Assembly: GCA_031274045.1 (NCBI GenBank)
Contig: JAISQS010000642.1
Location: 1 to 7,459 of the forward strand
DNA: 7,459 nucleotides
DNA from: Planctomycetaceae bacterium
GTDB taxonomy: Bacteria; Planctomycetota; Planctomycetia; Pirellulales; Thermoguttaceae
Direction: 5' to 3'
The notes beneath the pieces were generated by a model. It made no database searches and was not told the origin of the DNA. It saw nothing but the letters and a program-made list of their open reading frames with translations. This document shows positions 1 through 6,167 of this stretch, in pieces. The number at the start of each line of letters is the position of its first letter. Position 1 is the stretch's first letter. The position numbers and the translations under genes are program-made.

Positions 1-187
1 TAGCCCCGAAGGGGCGACAAGCATTAGCACGGGGCATCGCCCCGTGAATCGGAATCGCAATATAATCCAGCCCTGTAAGGGCGCAAGCCGTTAGACGCTT
101 CATTGCTTTCGCCCTTACAGGGCTAAAATTTTATTATCACAACTCACGGGGCGATGCCCCGTGCTAATGCTGAAGCCCTTTCAGGGC
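1..187. repeat. Mirror-symmetric array of small hairpins
   Basis: A 27-bp perfect inverted repeat (21-47 with 144-170) encloses a second one (69-88 with 105-124, 19 of 20 paired). Each arm is itself a small hairpin with a 3-base loop: 28-35/39-46, 70-74/78-82, 111-115/119-123 and 145-152/156-163. Flanking hairpins lie at 3-7/11-15 and 175-179/183-187. The result is six short G+C-rich hairpins in mirrored order within a more A+T-rich setting. This resembles REP/BIME-type intergenic repeats. No ORF in it looks real. It begins at the window edge, so it may extend to the left. Confidence 0.85.
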
Positions 188-314
188 GTTAAATCAATAA
201 ATTCATACACCAAAAAAATGAAATCGGTTAAATTACAGTAGTATTATGTTCACTGCCTAATGCCTTCCTGCCCAACGCCTCACCTGTCTAACGTCATTTT
301 TATGACCGCCGGAA
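188..314. other. Intergenic stretch without recognised features
   Basis: No coding signal, RNA gene or strong repeat was seen between the two inverted-repeat arrays. The stretch around 255-295 has loosely repetitive CCTAATGCC/CTAACG-like words, too degenerate to call a tandem repeat. Confidence 0.4.
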
Positions 315-769
315 GTAATATATCAGCGAAATATCTGATCTAACCGACCTTATTTATAACCTTATTTTTCCTAACAAAACAACCTTAGTAGCCCGTGAAT
401 CTCCCACAAACATAACCTTATTACCTTATCATTTCCAATCCGTTCTATGTTTTCGCGTTGTTACATTCCGTTAGGAATGTATCGCTCGGTAGAAAAGGAA
501 GCCCCAGCCGAGTCTTCGCATTCCGCAGGAATGCCCCCCCGTGACTTGCCCAATGGCGGCATTCCTACGGAATGCTAGTTTGCGCGAGAACATCATTTTC
601 TACCGAGCGATGCAAGCCTACGGCTTGCAAAACATGATATTACAATGTGAATTATGAACTGTGGACTGTGAATTATGAATGGATACTAAGGTTGTTTTTG
701 TAAAAAAATAAGGTTGTAAAGTAAGGTTTGTTTTACTTACAGCGTTGAGGCATTTCACTGATATATTAC
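315..769. repeat. Nested inverted-repeat element, MITE- or REP-like
   Basis: The outer arms are 315-390 and 684-769. The ends pair over 17 bp with one mismatch (315-331 with 753-769), and 353-390 pairs imperfectly with 684-720. Inside lies a perfect 16-bp inverted repeat (481-496 with 596-611, core ATCGCTCGGTAGAAAA). At or between these arms sit four look-alike hairpins with 7-bp stems and 3-4-base loops: 463-480, 518-534, 559-575 and 612-628. A 13-bp direct repeat (646-658 and 667-679) sits near the right arm. No transposase or ORF is present, so an element would be non-autonomous. The ATCGCTCGGTAGAAA motif is one I recognise from dispersed repeats in several phyla; that is recollection, not a search result. 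Confidence 0.75.
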
Positions 770-805
770 GATATATTTTGGCGTAGTCCTCTGTTTGTTG
801 TTTTT

Positions 806-814
806 TGATATACT
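806..814 (+). promoter_or_regulatory. Possible extended -10 promoter for the YkgJ gene
   Basis: TGATATACT is an extended -10 type element (TG, one base, then TATACT at 809-814), roughly 140 bp before the GTG start at 962. No convincing -35 hexamer lies at the usual distance, so this is a weak prediction. The downstream leader (about 785-920) is strongly G/T-rich. Confidence 0.25.
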
Positions 815-961
815 TTTTGCCGTTTAGAGATTTCGTGTTAAAAAACCGGAGACGGATTTTTATTGTGTTGTGTTGTGCTGGTGTTGTTGTGTATGTGATG
901 TATTTTTTTTGAAAAATTATTTGAACGTGATTCCTGAAGTTAAGGGAGAGGATAATTTATT

Positions 962-1408
962 GTGAGTAAATCTGTAGGGAAGTCTTTGTCGGCAGTGGTT
1001 CCTTGGTATAAGAATGGTCTTAAATTTGGTTGTCAGAGTTGTGGTTGTTGTTGCGGCGGCGGACCGGGGTTTGTTTGGATTACGCAAGATGAGATTGTTC
1101 GTCTCGCGAATCGGATGGGAATATCAGCGGAACTTTTTGAAAAAATTTTCGTTTGGCAAGTCAACGGAACACGCCTAAGTCTGAAAGAATATCCAAACGG
1201 AGATTGCGTGCTTTTGGATGAGAAGACCAAAAAATGCAAGTTCTACGAAGAACGACCAATCCAATGCAAAACATGGCCCTTTTGGTCACAGAATATTCGA
1301 CAAAAACAATCTTGGGACGCTATCGCTGAAGATTGCCCCGGCTGCAACAAAGGCAGACTATATACACTAGACGAAATCAAAAACCAAAAAAACCGCATAG
1401 AATTGTGA
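962..1408 (+). CDS. YkgJ-family cysteine-cluster protein (putative metal binding)
   Basis: A 148-residue protein of the YkgJ / zinc- or iron-chelating family (Pfam CxxCxxCC type). The signature is at C24-x2-C27-x2-C30-C31, with an extra C29 making three cysteines in a row. C82, C92 and C102 follow, the last within an RPIQCKTWPF motif at 98-107, and a CPGC motif lies at 125-128. These conserved cysteines are expected to bind a metal ion or iron-sulphur cluster; the biochemical role of the family is not settled. The protein looks soluble, with no signal peptide or membrane segment, and appears full length. The start is GTG, chosen because GGGAGAGG (944-951) lies about 10 bases upstream. It stands alone: repeats flank it on both sides. 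Codon choice changes in mid-gene, from G/T-ending codons in roughly the first 190 bases to A/C-ending codons after about 1155, with no break in the protein. Confidence 0.9.
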   Translation: MSKSVGKSLSAVVPWYKNGLKFGCQSCGCCCGGGPGFVWITQDEIVRLANRMGISAELFEKIFVWQVNGTRLSLKEYPNGDCVLLDEKTKKCKFYEERPIQCKTWPFWSQNIRQKQSWDAIAEDCPGCNKGRLYTLDEIKNQKNRIEL

Positions 1409-1461
1409 CAAACGAGACAATTATGACAAAGACTCTTTGTAATATATCAGCTACCTTAACC

Positions 1462-1577
1462 TTTTTTAGCACGCAGATAACGCAGATTTTAAAGATGTTC
1501 GCAGATAAAGAAGAACAGGCGTTTATAAAAAAATCTGCGCAAATCCTGATAATCAGTGCCATCTGCGTGTCAAAAAA
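1462..1577. repeat. Dispersed ACGCAGAT-type repeat with inverted ends
   Basis: The ends are inverted repeats with 15 of 17 bases paired (1462-1478 with 1561-1577). The word CGCAGAT or its complement ATCTGCG recurs inside (near 1472, 1481, 1500 and 1533). I recognise this pattern from planctomycete and verrucomicrobial intergenic DNA, where its translations are often mis-annotated as small proteins. The ORFs that cross it here have no family-like features and are not called. Confidence 0.65.
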
Positions 1578-1590
1578 GAGAAACGCTGAA

Positions 1591-1727
1591 CGGTCGGTCA
1601 GCGAGTACGCCGACGCTATTCACCAAGAAAGCCCGGCGGTCGGTTGCGTCGGCGTACCCGCCGACAGCGGGATCGCCAAAACGCATCGACAAAACCAAAC
1701 CGCTCCCGTTGGCGTAGCCGACCATTG
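1591..1727. repeat. G+C-rich intergenic repeat with a 12-bp inverted repeat
   Basis: GTACGCCGACGC (1605-1616) and its exact complement (1646-1657) form a perfect 12-bp inverted repeat, with recurring CGGTCGG words (1591, 1636). The segment is more G+C-rich than the flanking genes and abuts the long palindrome that begins at 1728. It is most likely another module of the same composite repeat region. The overlapping ORFs are rich in Arg and Pro and look spurious. Confidence 0.55.
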
Positions 1728-1983
1728 CCGCGAAGCGGCGCAGGACTGGAACGCGGGTGTCCCGCCCGCCTAAGTGCGTTAGGCAACCAAACAAGTTTGG
1801 AAGGAACGCCAAGACGTATTGGAGTAATTATGAGTGCGGAATTCGGAATTCGGAATTAAAGATACTGCTCCTAATTCCGCATTCCGCATTCCGCATTCCG
1901 AATTACGCATTCCGCATTCCGCATTCCGAATTACGCACAGAGGCGGGCGGGACGCCCGCGTTCCAGTCCGCGCCGCTTCGCGG
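1728..1983. repeat. Long nested palindromic repeat element
   Basis: The outer arms 1728-1771 and 1941-1983 are complementary over 43-44 bp with one mismatch and one single-base indel. Inner arms 1835-1858 and 1872-1895 pair at 22 of 24 positions. Small hairpins also occur at 1769-1773/1779-1783 and 1787-1792/1795-1800. The arm sequence (CCGCGAAGCGGCG, then GGACTGGAACGCGGG) recurs at 7295-7337, so it is a dispersed family. The ORFs running through it translate to repeat-like peptides and are not accepted as genes. The sequence belongs to a type I know from planctomycete genomes. No transposase is associated. Confidence 0.8.
1879..1934. repeat. Perfect 28-bp tandem duplication built of GCATTCC units
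   Basis: Positions 1879-1906 and 1907-1934 are identical 28-bp copies. Each contains three 7-base GCATTCC units, followed by GAATTAC. The tandem lies in the right half of the palindrome at 1728-1983, and its units partly complement the GGAATTC run at 1838-1857. Slippage or unequal exchange would explain it, and copy number may vary between strains. Confidence 0.9.
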
Positions 1984-2045
1984 CTATTGTCGGGAAAATG
2001 TCACTCGTTTCATTTCATTATTTTTGTGATATATTTTGCGAAAGT

Positions 2046-2095
2046 TTGACAGTGCCTTGTGGGCATTGACAAAAACAACACAAAAAAAATACTTT
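2046..2095 (+). promoter_or_regulatory. Candidate promoter of the ankyrin gene with two TTGACA boxes
   Basis: Two perfect TTGACA -35 hexamers lie exactly 20 bp apart (2046-2051 and 2066-2071). Downstream of the second, at an 18-bp spacing, is only a weak -10 (TACTTT, 2090-2095), which would start transcription shortly before the ATG at 2125. The doubled box may give two promoters, or one may be chance. Confidence 0.35.
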
Positions 2096-2124
2096 AACCA
2101 CTTTTAAAAAACAATCGTAACAAA

Positions 2125-3687
2125 ATGATAGACGAATTGTCAGAAGAAATTTCTAATGCAATCAAAGGACATAACATTAGGAAAGTTAAATTATTAGTTG
2201 AAAATGGATTTGATGTCAACGCATACATGGAAGGAGAAACTCCTTTGTGCCTCGCTATAAAACATTACGATGAGGATATTGCTAATTATCTTATTTCAAA
2301 AGGTGCCGACGTAAACGCAGATTGTGCAGACGGCTGGACACCGCTTCATATAGCCGCAGAAAACGGACATGTTGATATACTTAACACACTTATCTCACAC
2401 GGCGCAAATATCAACGCCCAAAAAGACGACAACAGAACCCCGCTTCATTGTGCAGCAAGTAAAGAATTTATTGATATTGATAGGGATACTGCTTCTATTT
2501 TAAATCACTTCATCAGTGGCATCGGCACAAAAGCAAAAAGTACGAGTAATAACAATATAGGAAAAATTTTAGGCATTATTACGAAGGGCAATTTTTCTTG
2601 TGCTGATAGTCTTGTTTCGCACGGTGCAGACGTTAATGCCGTCGATAAAAACGGAATCACTCCGCTACACATAGCCGCATTTTGCGACAATGTCCCAATT
2701 TTGGAAACTCTTCTTTCACACGGAGCCAACGTCAACGCTGTCTGTAACAAAGGTATGACACCAATTCATTATGCTGCGTTGTTCGGAGGAGTTGAGACGA
2801 TAGAGACTCTTATCGAACACGGTGCAAATGCTAATGTCATGGATGATGCCGGTAGTACGCCGGTTCATATTGCCGCAACCAGAGAGGACTCTATTGTATT
2901 AGACCGTCTTCTTACACTTTGTACCGATATTGATGTCAATGCGACCGGAAAAAAGAAATTCGCAATGCCTCCTATCCACATATCAGTAACATTAGGTCTC
3001 GTCGATTCGGTAAATACTTTCATCGCACACGGCGCAGATGTCAACGCCAAAGATAAAGCTCTAGGTCTCACCCCAATGCATGTTGCCGCTATGAAGTCAA
3101 AACGTAAAGTTTTGGATTGCCTTTTTTCAAAAGGAGCAGATGTCAATGCCAGAGATATAAATTGGAACACACCGCTTCATGCGGCTTTGAAAGCGGATGC
3201 AGACGTTAAAATAGTGAAATGGTTGATTGCACACGGCGCAGATGTCAACGCCCTAACATTAGCTGCACTAACTCCACTCCTCATGACAAGAGATAACGAA
3301 ACAAGAAGGATTCTGATAAAACACGGGGCTAAGGAAAATGCAGGATTGCACGTGATCTTAATGCTGATATTACTCGTATGCACAATGACAAGCTTTGTAA
3401 TGTTGGGATTCTTAAAAACGTTGGCAATATTAGTAGTTTGCATTTTGCTACACATTTTTTACCCCTATCCAATCCTAATAGTGTACCGCACAATAATAAT
3501 ATCAGCCATGAAATTATTCAAACAACACGAACAACAACTCGAAGAACCAGAAGACCGATTCGATGAACCAGAAGAACAATTCGATGAATTAGAAGAACGA
3601 TTCGATGAACCAAAACAACCAAAGCAACGACAACAACGCCACAAGCAACGACAACAACGCCCCAAACGACAGAAACGCAAGAGATAA
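2125..3687 (+). CDS. Ankyrin-repeat membrane protein with charged heptad tail
   Basis: A 520-residue protein. About ten ankyrin helix-1 motifs of the TPLH type are visible at residues 39, 72, 105, 179, 212, 245, 282, 316, 349 and 383, most preceded by GADVNA-like loops, spanning roughly residues 10-405. Repeat 3 is followed by a non-canonical insertion of about 35 residues (about 115-155, Ser/Asn-rich). Residues about 408-457 are hydrophobic and probably form two membrane helices. Four seven-residue acidic units (472-499, FDEPEEQ type) follow, then two copies of KQRQQR in a basic tail ending KRQKRKR. Ankyrin repeats bind other proteins; the partner is unknown. The ankyrin part and tail are inferred to lie on the same, cytoplasmic, side. 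No Shine-Dalgarno is evident before the ATG. It is transcribed alone and closed by a strong terminator. Confidence 0.9.
   Translation: MIDELSEEISNAIKGHNIRKVKLLVENGFDVNAYMEGETPLCLAIKHYDEDIANYLISKGADVNADCADGWTPLHIAAENGHVDILNTLISHGANINAQKDDNRTPLHCAASKEFIDIDRDTASILNHFISGIGTKAKSTSNNNIGKILGIITKGNFSCADSLVSHGADVNAVDKNGITPLHIAAFCDNVPILETLLSHGANVNAVCNKGMTPIHYAALFGGVETIETLIEHGANANVMDDAGSTPVHIAATREDSIVLDRLLTLCTDIDVNATGKKKFAMPPIHISVTLGLVDSVNTFIAHGADVNAKDKALGLTPMHVAAMKSKRKVLDCLFSKGADVNARDINWNTPLHAALKADADVKIVKWLIAHGADVNALTLAALTPLLMTRDNETRRILIKHGAKENAGLHVILMLILLVCTMTSFVMLGFLKTLAILVVCILLHIFYPYPILIVYRTIIISAMKLFKQHEQQLEEPEDRFDEPEEQFDELEERFDEPKQPKQRQQRHKQRQQRPKRQKRKR
3558..3661 (+). repeat. Two 21-bp tandem repeats encoding acidic then basic heptads
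   Basis: ATTCGATGAA recurs at 3558, 3579 and 3600, exactly 21 bp apart, encoding FDEP/FDEL heptads. A second, unrelated 21-bp period follows: the 19-base unit beginning AAGCAACGACAACAACGC is identical at 3622-3640 and 3643-3661 and encodes KQRQQR twice. Both are in frame inside the 3' end of the ankyrin gene. Confidence 0.85.
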
Positions 3688-3715
3688 TTTCCGCAATCCC
3701 GCAAATCTTTAACCG

Positions 3716-3754
3716 GCAAACCACACAATCGATCTTGTGTGGTTTGCTTTTTTT
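3716..3754 (+). terminator. Strong intrinsic terminator after the ankyrin gene
   Basis: A perfect 13-bp stem (3716-3728 with 3735-3747) with a 6-base loop is followed directly by seven T residues (3748-3754), 28 bases after the ankyrin stop codon. The complementary strand lacks a U-tract, so it is a one-directional terminator, although the hairpin also sits just beyond the end of the minus-strand GAF gene. Confidence 0.9.
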
Positions 3755-3757
3755 GTG

Positions 3758-4618
3758 CTACCCCGCATTCTTTTTTGCCAACTCCCGCTTCATCGCAACA
3801 CGCTCCAACTCCGCCGCAATCCGCCCCGCAATTATCTCAATCAAATGCGTATCCCGATCACTGAAATCACGCCGCACATCCGCAAAAAACCAAAGAGTCC
3901 CAATGATATTCACCGGCGAAGTTACAGGCACACAAACGGCAGTCGGGAATAATTCGGGAGATTGCCATGCATCAAAAAGATAGTCCTCGTTCAAGATCAC
4001 CACTTGCCCAAGCATCGCCTCAATATCCGCAAGCGAATCATGCAACAAACGAGGCGGCTCAAGCAAACGCTCCTCCGGCAACCCCCAACAAGAACGCAAC
4101 TTCAACTCCTTCTCAGACGCATTCAAAATATAAAGCGATGCCGCCTGACAATCGAGTATCTTGGCACCGGATTTCAGTATATTGAACAACGTCTCCGTAA
4201 ACTTCGTCTCGCTAGGATCAATTGTCGGAATCGGAACAATCGACGCAAGCTCCTCCTCATATTTGCGGAATAATTGCTGCCAACGATACGCCTCGCCAAG
4301 CAACAACGCAAGCGAACCAACAAACGATTCCTGCTCAGAAACCGGTACGGAAACCTTGTCCGAAAATTCATCAGACGGCAAAAGAACTAAGCTGCCCGGG
4401 ACTTTGCCCCCTTCGACTTTCACGGTGAAACATTTGGACATCAAGTCGGGCAATCTTGCTCCAGCCCGAACGAACATTATCTCTATCCCAAAGGAACGCT
4501 TAATCGATCGCAAGAAGTCCGGCAAACTGCCAAAGAAAGGAACATCCTCATGATCAAGCATATATCCGCTATCAGGAAAAGCACGCAAATGCCTGTCGTA
4601 GAATTCTGTATTAGTCAT
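3758..4618 (-). CDS. GAF-domain protein
   Basis: A 286-residue soluble protein. Residues about 138-275 fit a GAF domain: a predicted helix (TKFTETLFNILKSGAKIL), strand AASLYILNASEKELKLRS, the VVILNEDYLF and AVCVPVTSPVNIIGTLWFF stretches, and a final helix DRDTHLIEIIAGRIAAELERV. GAF domains bind small molecules or mediate dimerisation in signalling proteins. The N-terminal part (about 28-115) has an alternating strand/helix pattern that could be a second, diverged GAF-like or PAS-like fold, joined by a helix (about 105-126). No output domain (kinase, cyclase, phosphatase, DNA-binding) is present, so it probably acts as a sensor or adaptor with a separate partner. ATG at 4618-4616 is used; no clear Shine-Dalgarno precedes it. 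It is convergent with the ankyrin gene. A Fur-box-like dyad lies about 140 bp upstream. Confidence 0.85.
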   Translation of the reverse strand: MTNTEFYDRHLRAFPDSGYMLDHEDVPFFGSLPDFLRSIKRSFGIEIMFVRAGARLPDLMSKCFTVKVEGGKVPGSLVLLPSDEFSDKVSVPVSEQESFVGSLALLLGEAYRWQQLFRKYEEELASIVPIPTIDPSETKFTETLFNILKSGAKILDCQAASLYILNASEKELKLRSCWGLPEERLLEPPRLLHDSLADIEAMLGQVVILNEDYLFDAWQSPELFPTAVCVPVTSPVNIIGTLWFFADVRRDFSDRDTHLIEIIAGRIAAELERVAMKRELAKKNAG

Positions 4619-4619
4619 G

Positions 4620-5332
4620 GATGAACTGGTGTTAATTGGTAATTGGCTTTCGGTTTTGACCGTATTGACTTAGCCGTAAATGGCAGACAATCCGTTGCTC
4701 CAATAATCATCCATGCGTAACAAAAAAAACTCTCTACACAAAACGCACAATAAAATTCAATGAAAACGATTCTCATTGATTCACCTGCCGCAGCACAAGT
4801 CAACGACCCGCTACTAAAAAATATGATCGGAAAAAATACCGCCATAAAACAAAACATTCCCCAAACGGACAGATTATTCGTTTTGTATAGTTAGTAGCAG
4901 GGCAAAAAAAATTAGTCAATAAAATTTGGTATATCTTGCTCCCAAAAAATCCCGCTTGGTCACAATCGAAATTTTGCCCGCACGCGCGCTCTTGATAATA
5001 AGCCAATATTCAATTCATATTGACCCGAAAACATAACGCCGACATAACACCGATAAAAAAACATAACACACAACATACTCCAATTTTTACCGCCATTCCC
5101 ACAACCCCAAACAAAAGATATTCTCCCACTTCCCCCCTTTTTAGTTTCAATTTCTGGTGTACAATACCGCCTCGTTTGAAGTGTCAGCTAATTAGCGTCA
5201 GCTGGAAGTGTACGCAACAACTATCAACATAATACGGTAATAGAGTCTTAAAAAACTTACAAATATATTGCAAATCAGACAACCGGAAAAATAACATCAC
5301 CGTCCAAAAACAAGAAATCAGTCGAGATAAAA
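4620..5332. other. Long intergenic region between GAF gene and rpmI
   Basis: No credible gene is visible over about 710 bp; in particular there is no infC (initiation factor IF3), which usually precedes rpmI. Besides the Fur-like dyad at 4757-4779 it holds weak plus-strand promoter candidates: TTGATA (4992-4997) with CATATT (5016-5021) at 18-bp spacing, and a lone TACAAT (5160-5165). GTCAGCT occurs twice (5183 and 5197) around a 10-bp palindrome GCTAATTAGC (5187-5196), and GAAGTGT occurs twice nearby (5179 and 5205). The last part is probably the rpmI leader, where bL20 autoregulation acts in other bacteria, but I cannot demonstrate the RNA structure. The plus strand is markedly A/C-rich from about 4690 to the end. 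Confidence 0.5.
4757..4779 (-). promoter_or_regulatory. Fur-box-like dyad upstream of the GAF gene
   Basis: Read on the minus strand, AATGAGAATCGTTTTCATT is very close to the classical Fur/iron-box pattern of AATGATAATCATTATCATT type. The 23-bp site is a dyad whose outer seven bases match perfectly on each side. A TTGACT hexamer on the minus strand (4803-4798), 17 bp from ATCAAT (4780-4775), would make a weak promoter whose -10 lies under the dyad, as expected of a repressor site. The GAF start is about 140 bp downstream. Fur binding is inferred from sequence only. Confidence 0.5.
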
Positions 5333-5536
5333 ATGCCCAAACAAAAAACACATAAAGGAATCAAAAAAAGATTCCGAATAACAGCAAACGGTAAAGTAAA
5401 ACATCGGCACAGCGGCACAAGCCACCTTGCATACCGATTGACCAAAAAACAACGCCGACATCTACGCGGCACGACTGTTGTCAGCAAAAGCGAAACAGCA
5501 AAAATCATATTGTCTCTCGCACCGGCGGGCGGTTGA
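5333..5536 (+). CDS. rpmI: Ribosomal protein bL35
   Basis: A 67-residue, strongly basic protein that belongs to the large (50S) ribosomal subunit. It starts MPKQKTHKGIKKRFRITANGKVKHR and keeps the bL35 pattern K-T-x-K-x-x-x-K-R-F-x-[IV]-T-x-x-G-K-[IV]-K, then a basic S-H-L-x-x-x-x-T-K-K-x-R-x-L-R-G segment. The length is normal for the family. ATG at 5333 is preceded only by a weak purine stretch (GAGATAAA). rplT follows after 166 bp, a wider gap than usual. infC is not present upstream. Confidence 0.93.
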   Translation: MPKQKTHKGIKKRFRITANGKVKHRHSGTSHLAYRLTKKQRRHLRGTTVVSKSETAKIILSLAPAGG

Positions 5537-5702
5537 TTTTGTTTGGTGTGGTTTCGGTTTGGCTGTTGATTTTCTACAGTCATCGTAATCTTGAGTTGAC
5601 CTATATAATATAGTAAGAACAGATCAATTATTCGTGTGCCAATTGGCAATAATCAAAGAGTCAGATTTTTTAACTAATCGCGACTAAATCAGGAGACAAA
5701 TA
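5537..5702 (+). other. rpmI-rplT spacer with palindrome and possible internal promoter
   Basis: The 166-bp gap is long for these two genes. It holds a perfect TATAAT (5604-5609) without a convincing -35 at normal spacing, and a 12-bp perfect palindrome TGCCAATTGGCA (5637-5648). A TTGACC (5596-5601) overlaps the -10 and is not correctly placed for it. These could give rplT its own promoter or control site; evidence is weak. The first 40-50 bases are conspicuously G/T-rich directly after the A/C-rich rpmI. Confidence 0.3.
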
Positions 5703-6074
5703 ATGCGAACGACAAGAGGTGCCGCACGTCGGCAGTCAAAAAAACGGTATTTTAAAAGAGCCAAAGGATTTCGTAGCGGCAGAGGCAAGTTGTTGCGAAC
5801 GGTCAAAGAAACGATAGTCCGTGCGGATTGTTACGCGACACGTGACAGACGGGTGCGGAAGCGCGATTTTCGGTCTCTTTGGATCACGCGTATCAACGCC
5901 GCAGTGCGTGAACTCGGCTTGCGGTATAGCGAGTTTATACACGGGTTGAACGAGTCGAAGATCACTTTGGATAGAAAGACTCTTGCTGATATGGCGGTGA
6001 ACGATCAGAAGTCATTTGTCGAAATTGTCAATATCGTCAAAAGATCATTGGGTAACCTGACCGCAAAAGTATAG
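5703..6074 (+). CDS. rplT: Ribosomal protein bL20
   Basis: A 123-residue basic protein, the bL20 component of the 50S subunit, which is needed for early assembly and in several bacteria represses its own operon by binding the leader RNA. Family features are clear: an Arg/Lys-rich N-terminal helix (residues 1-55, RYFKRAKGFRSGRGKLLR), then RRVRKRDFRSLWITRINAA (49-67), ELGLRYSEFIHGLNES and the ITLDRKTLADMAVND end. The usual length is about 115-120. The start is well supported: AGGAGA (5691-5696) lies 6 bases before the ATG. It follows rpmI and is convergent with the sigma-like gene, with no obvious terminator between; pheS, common downstream elsewhere, is absent here. Confidence 0.96.
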   Translation: MRTTRGAARRQSKKRYFKRAKGFRSGRGKLLRTVKETIVRADCYATRDRRVRKRDFRSLWITRINAAVRELGLRYSEFIHGLNESKITLDRKTLADMAVNDQKSFVEIVNIVKRSLGNLTAKV

Positions 6075-6167
6075 GAGTACAACTCAAAATAGCGGCATCA
6101 ACTTGGCAGCGGAGTGGTGATGTTCTTGTTTGTTTGTTTGGTTGTGTGTGTGGTGTTGGTCTATTTG

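Noticed and set aside
1..187. CRISPR array
   Set aside because: The repeats are inverted and mirrored rather than direct, with no regular spacers and no cas genes.
1333..2049. Several overlapping ORFs of 71-146 codons on both strands
   Set aside because: They run through the stacked repeats, overlap one another in different frames, and translate to repeat-derived peptides rich in Arg, Pro and Ser without domain patterns.
3465..3728. Minus-strand Cys/Ser/Arg-rich ORFs opposite the ankyrin tail
   Set aside because: Their repetitive composition is simply the complement of the 21-bp tandem repeats.
4615..4857. Minus-strand ORF of 80 codons ending in an ATGA overlap with the GAF gene start
   Set aside because: The overlap hints at translational coupling and the N-terminus looks hydrophobic, but the protein is Cys/Phe-rich without a family pattern, has no Shine-Dalgarno, and spans the Fur-like dyad. 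A leader peptide cannot be fully excluded.
4620..5332. Degraded infC or a tRNA gene
   Set aside because: No frame shows IF3-like sequence and no cloverleaf with a plausible acceptor stem was seen.
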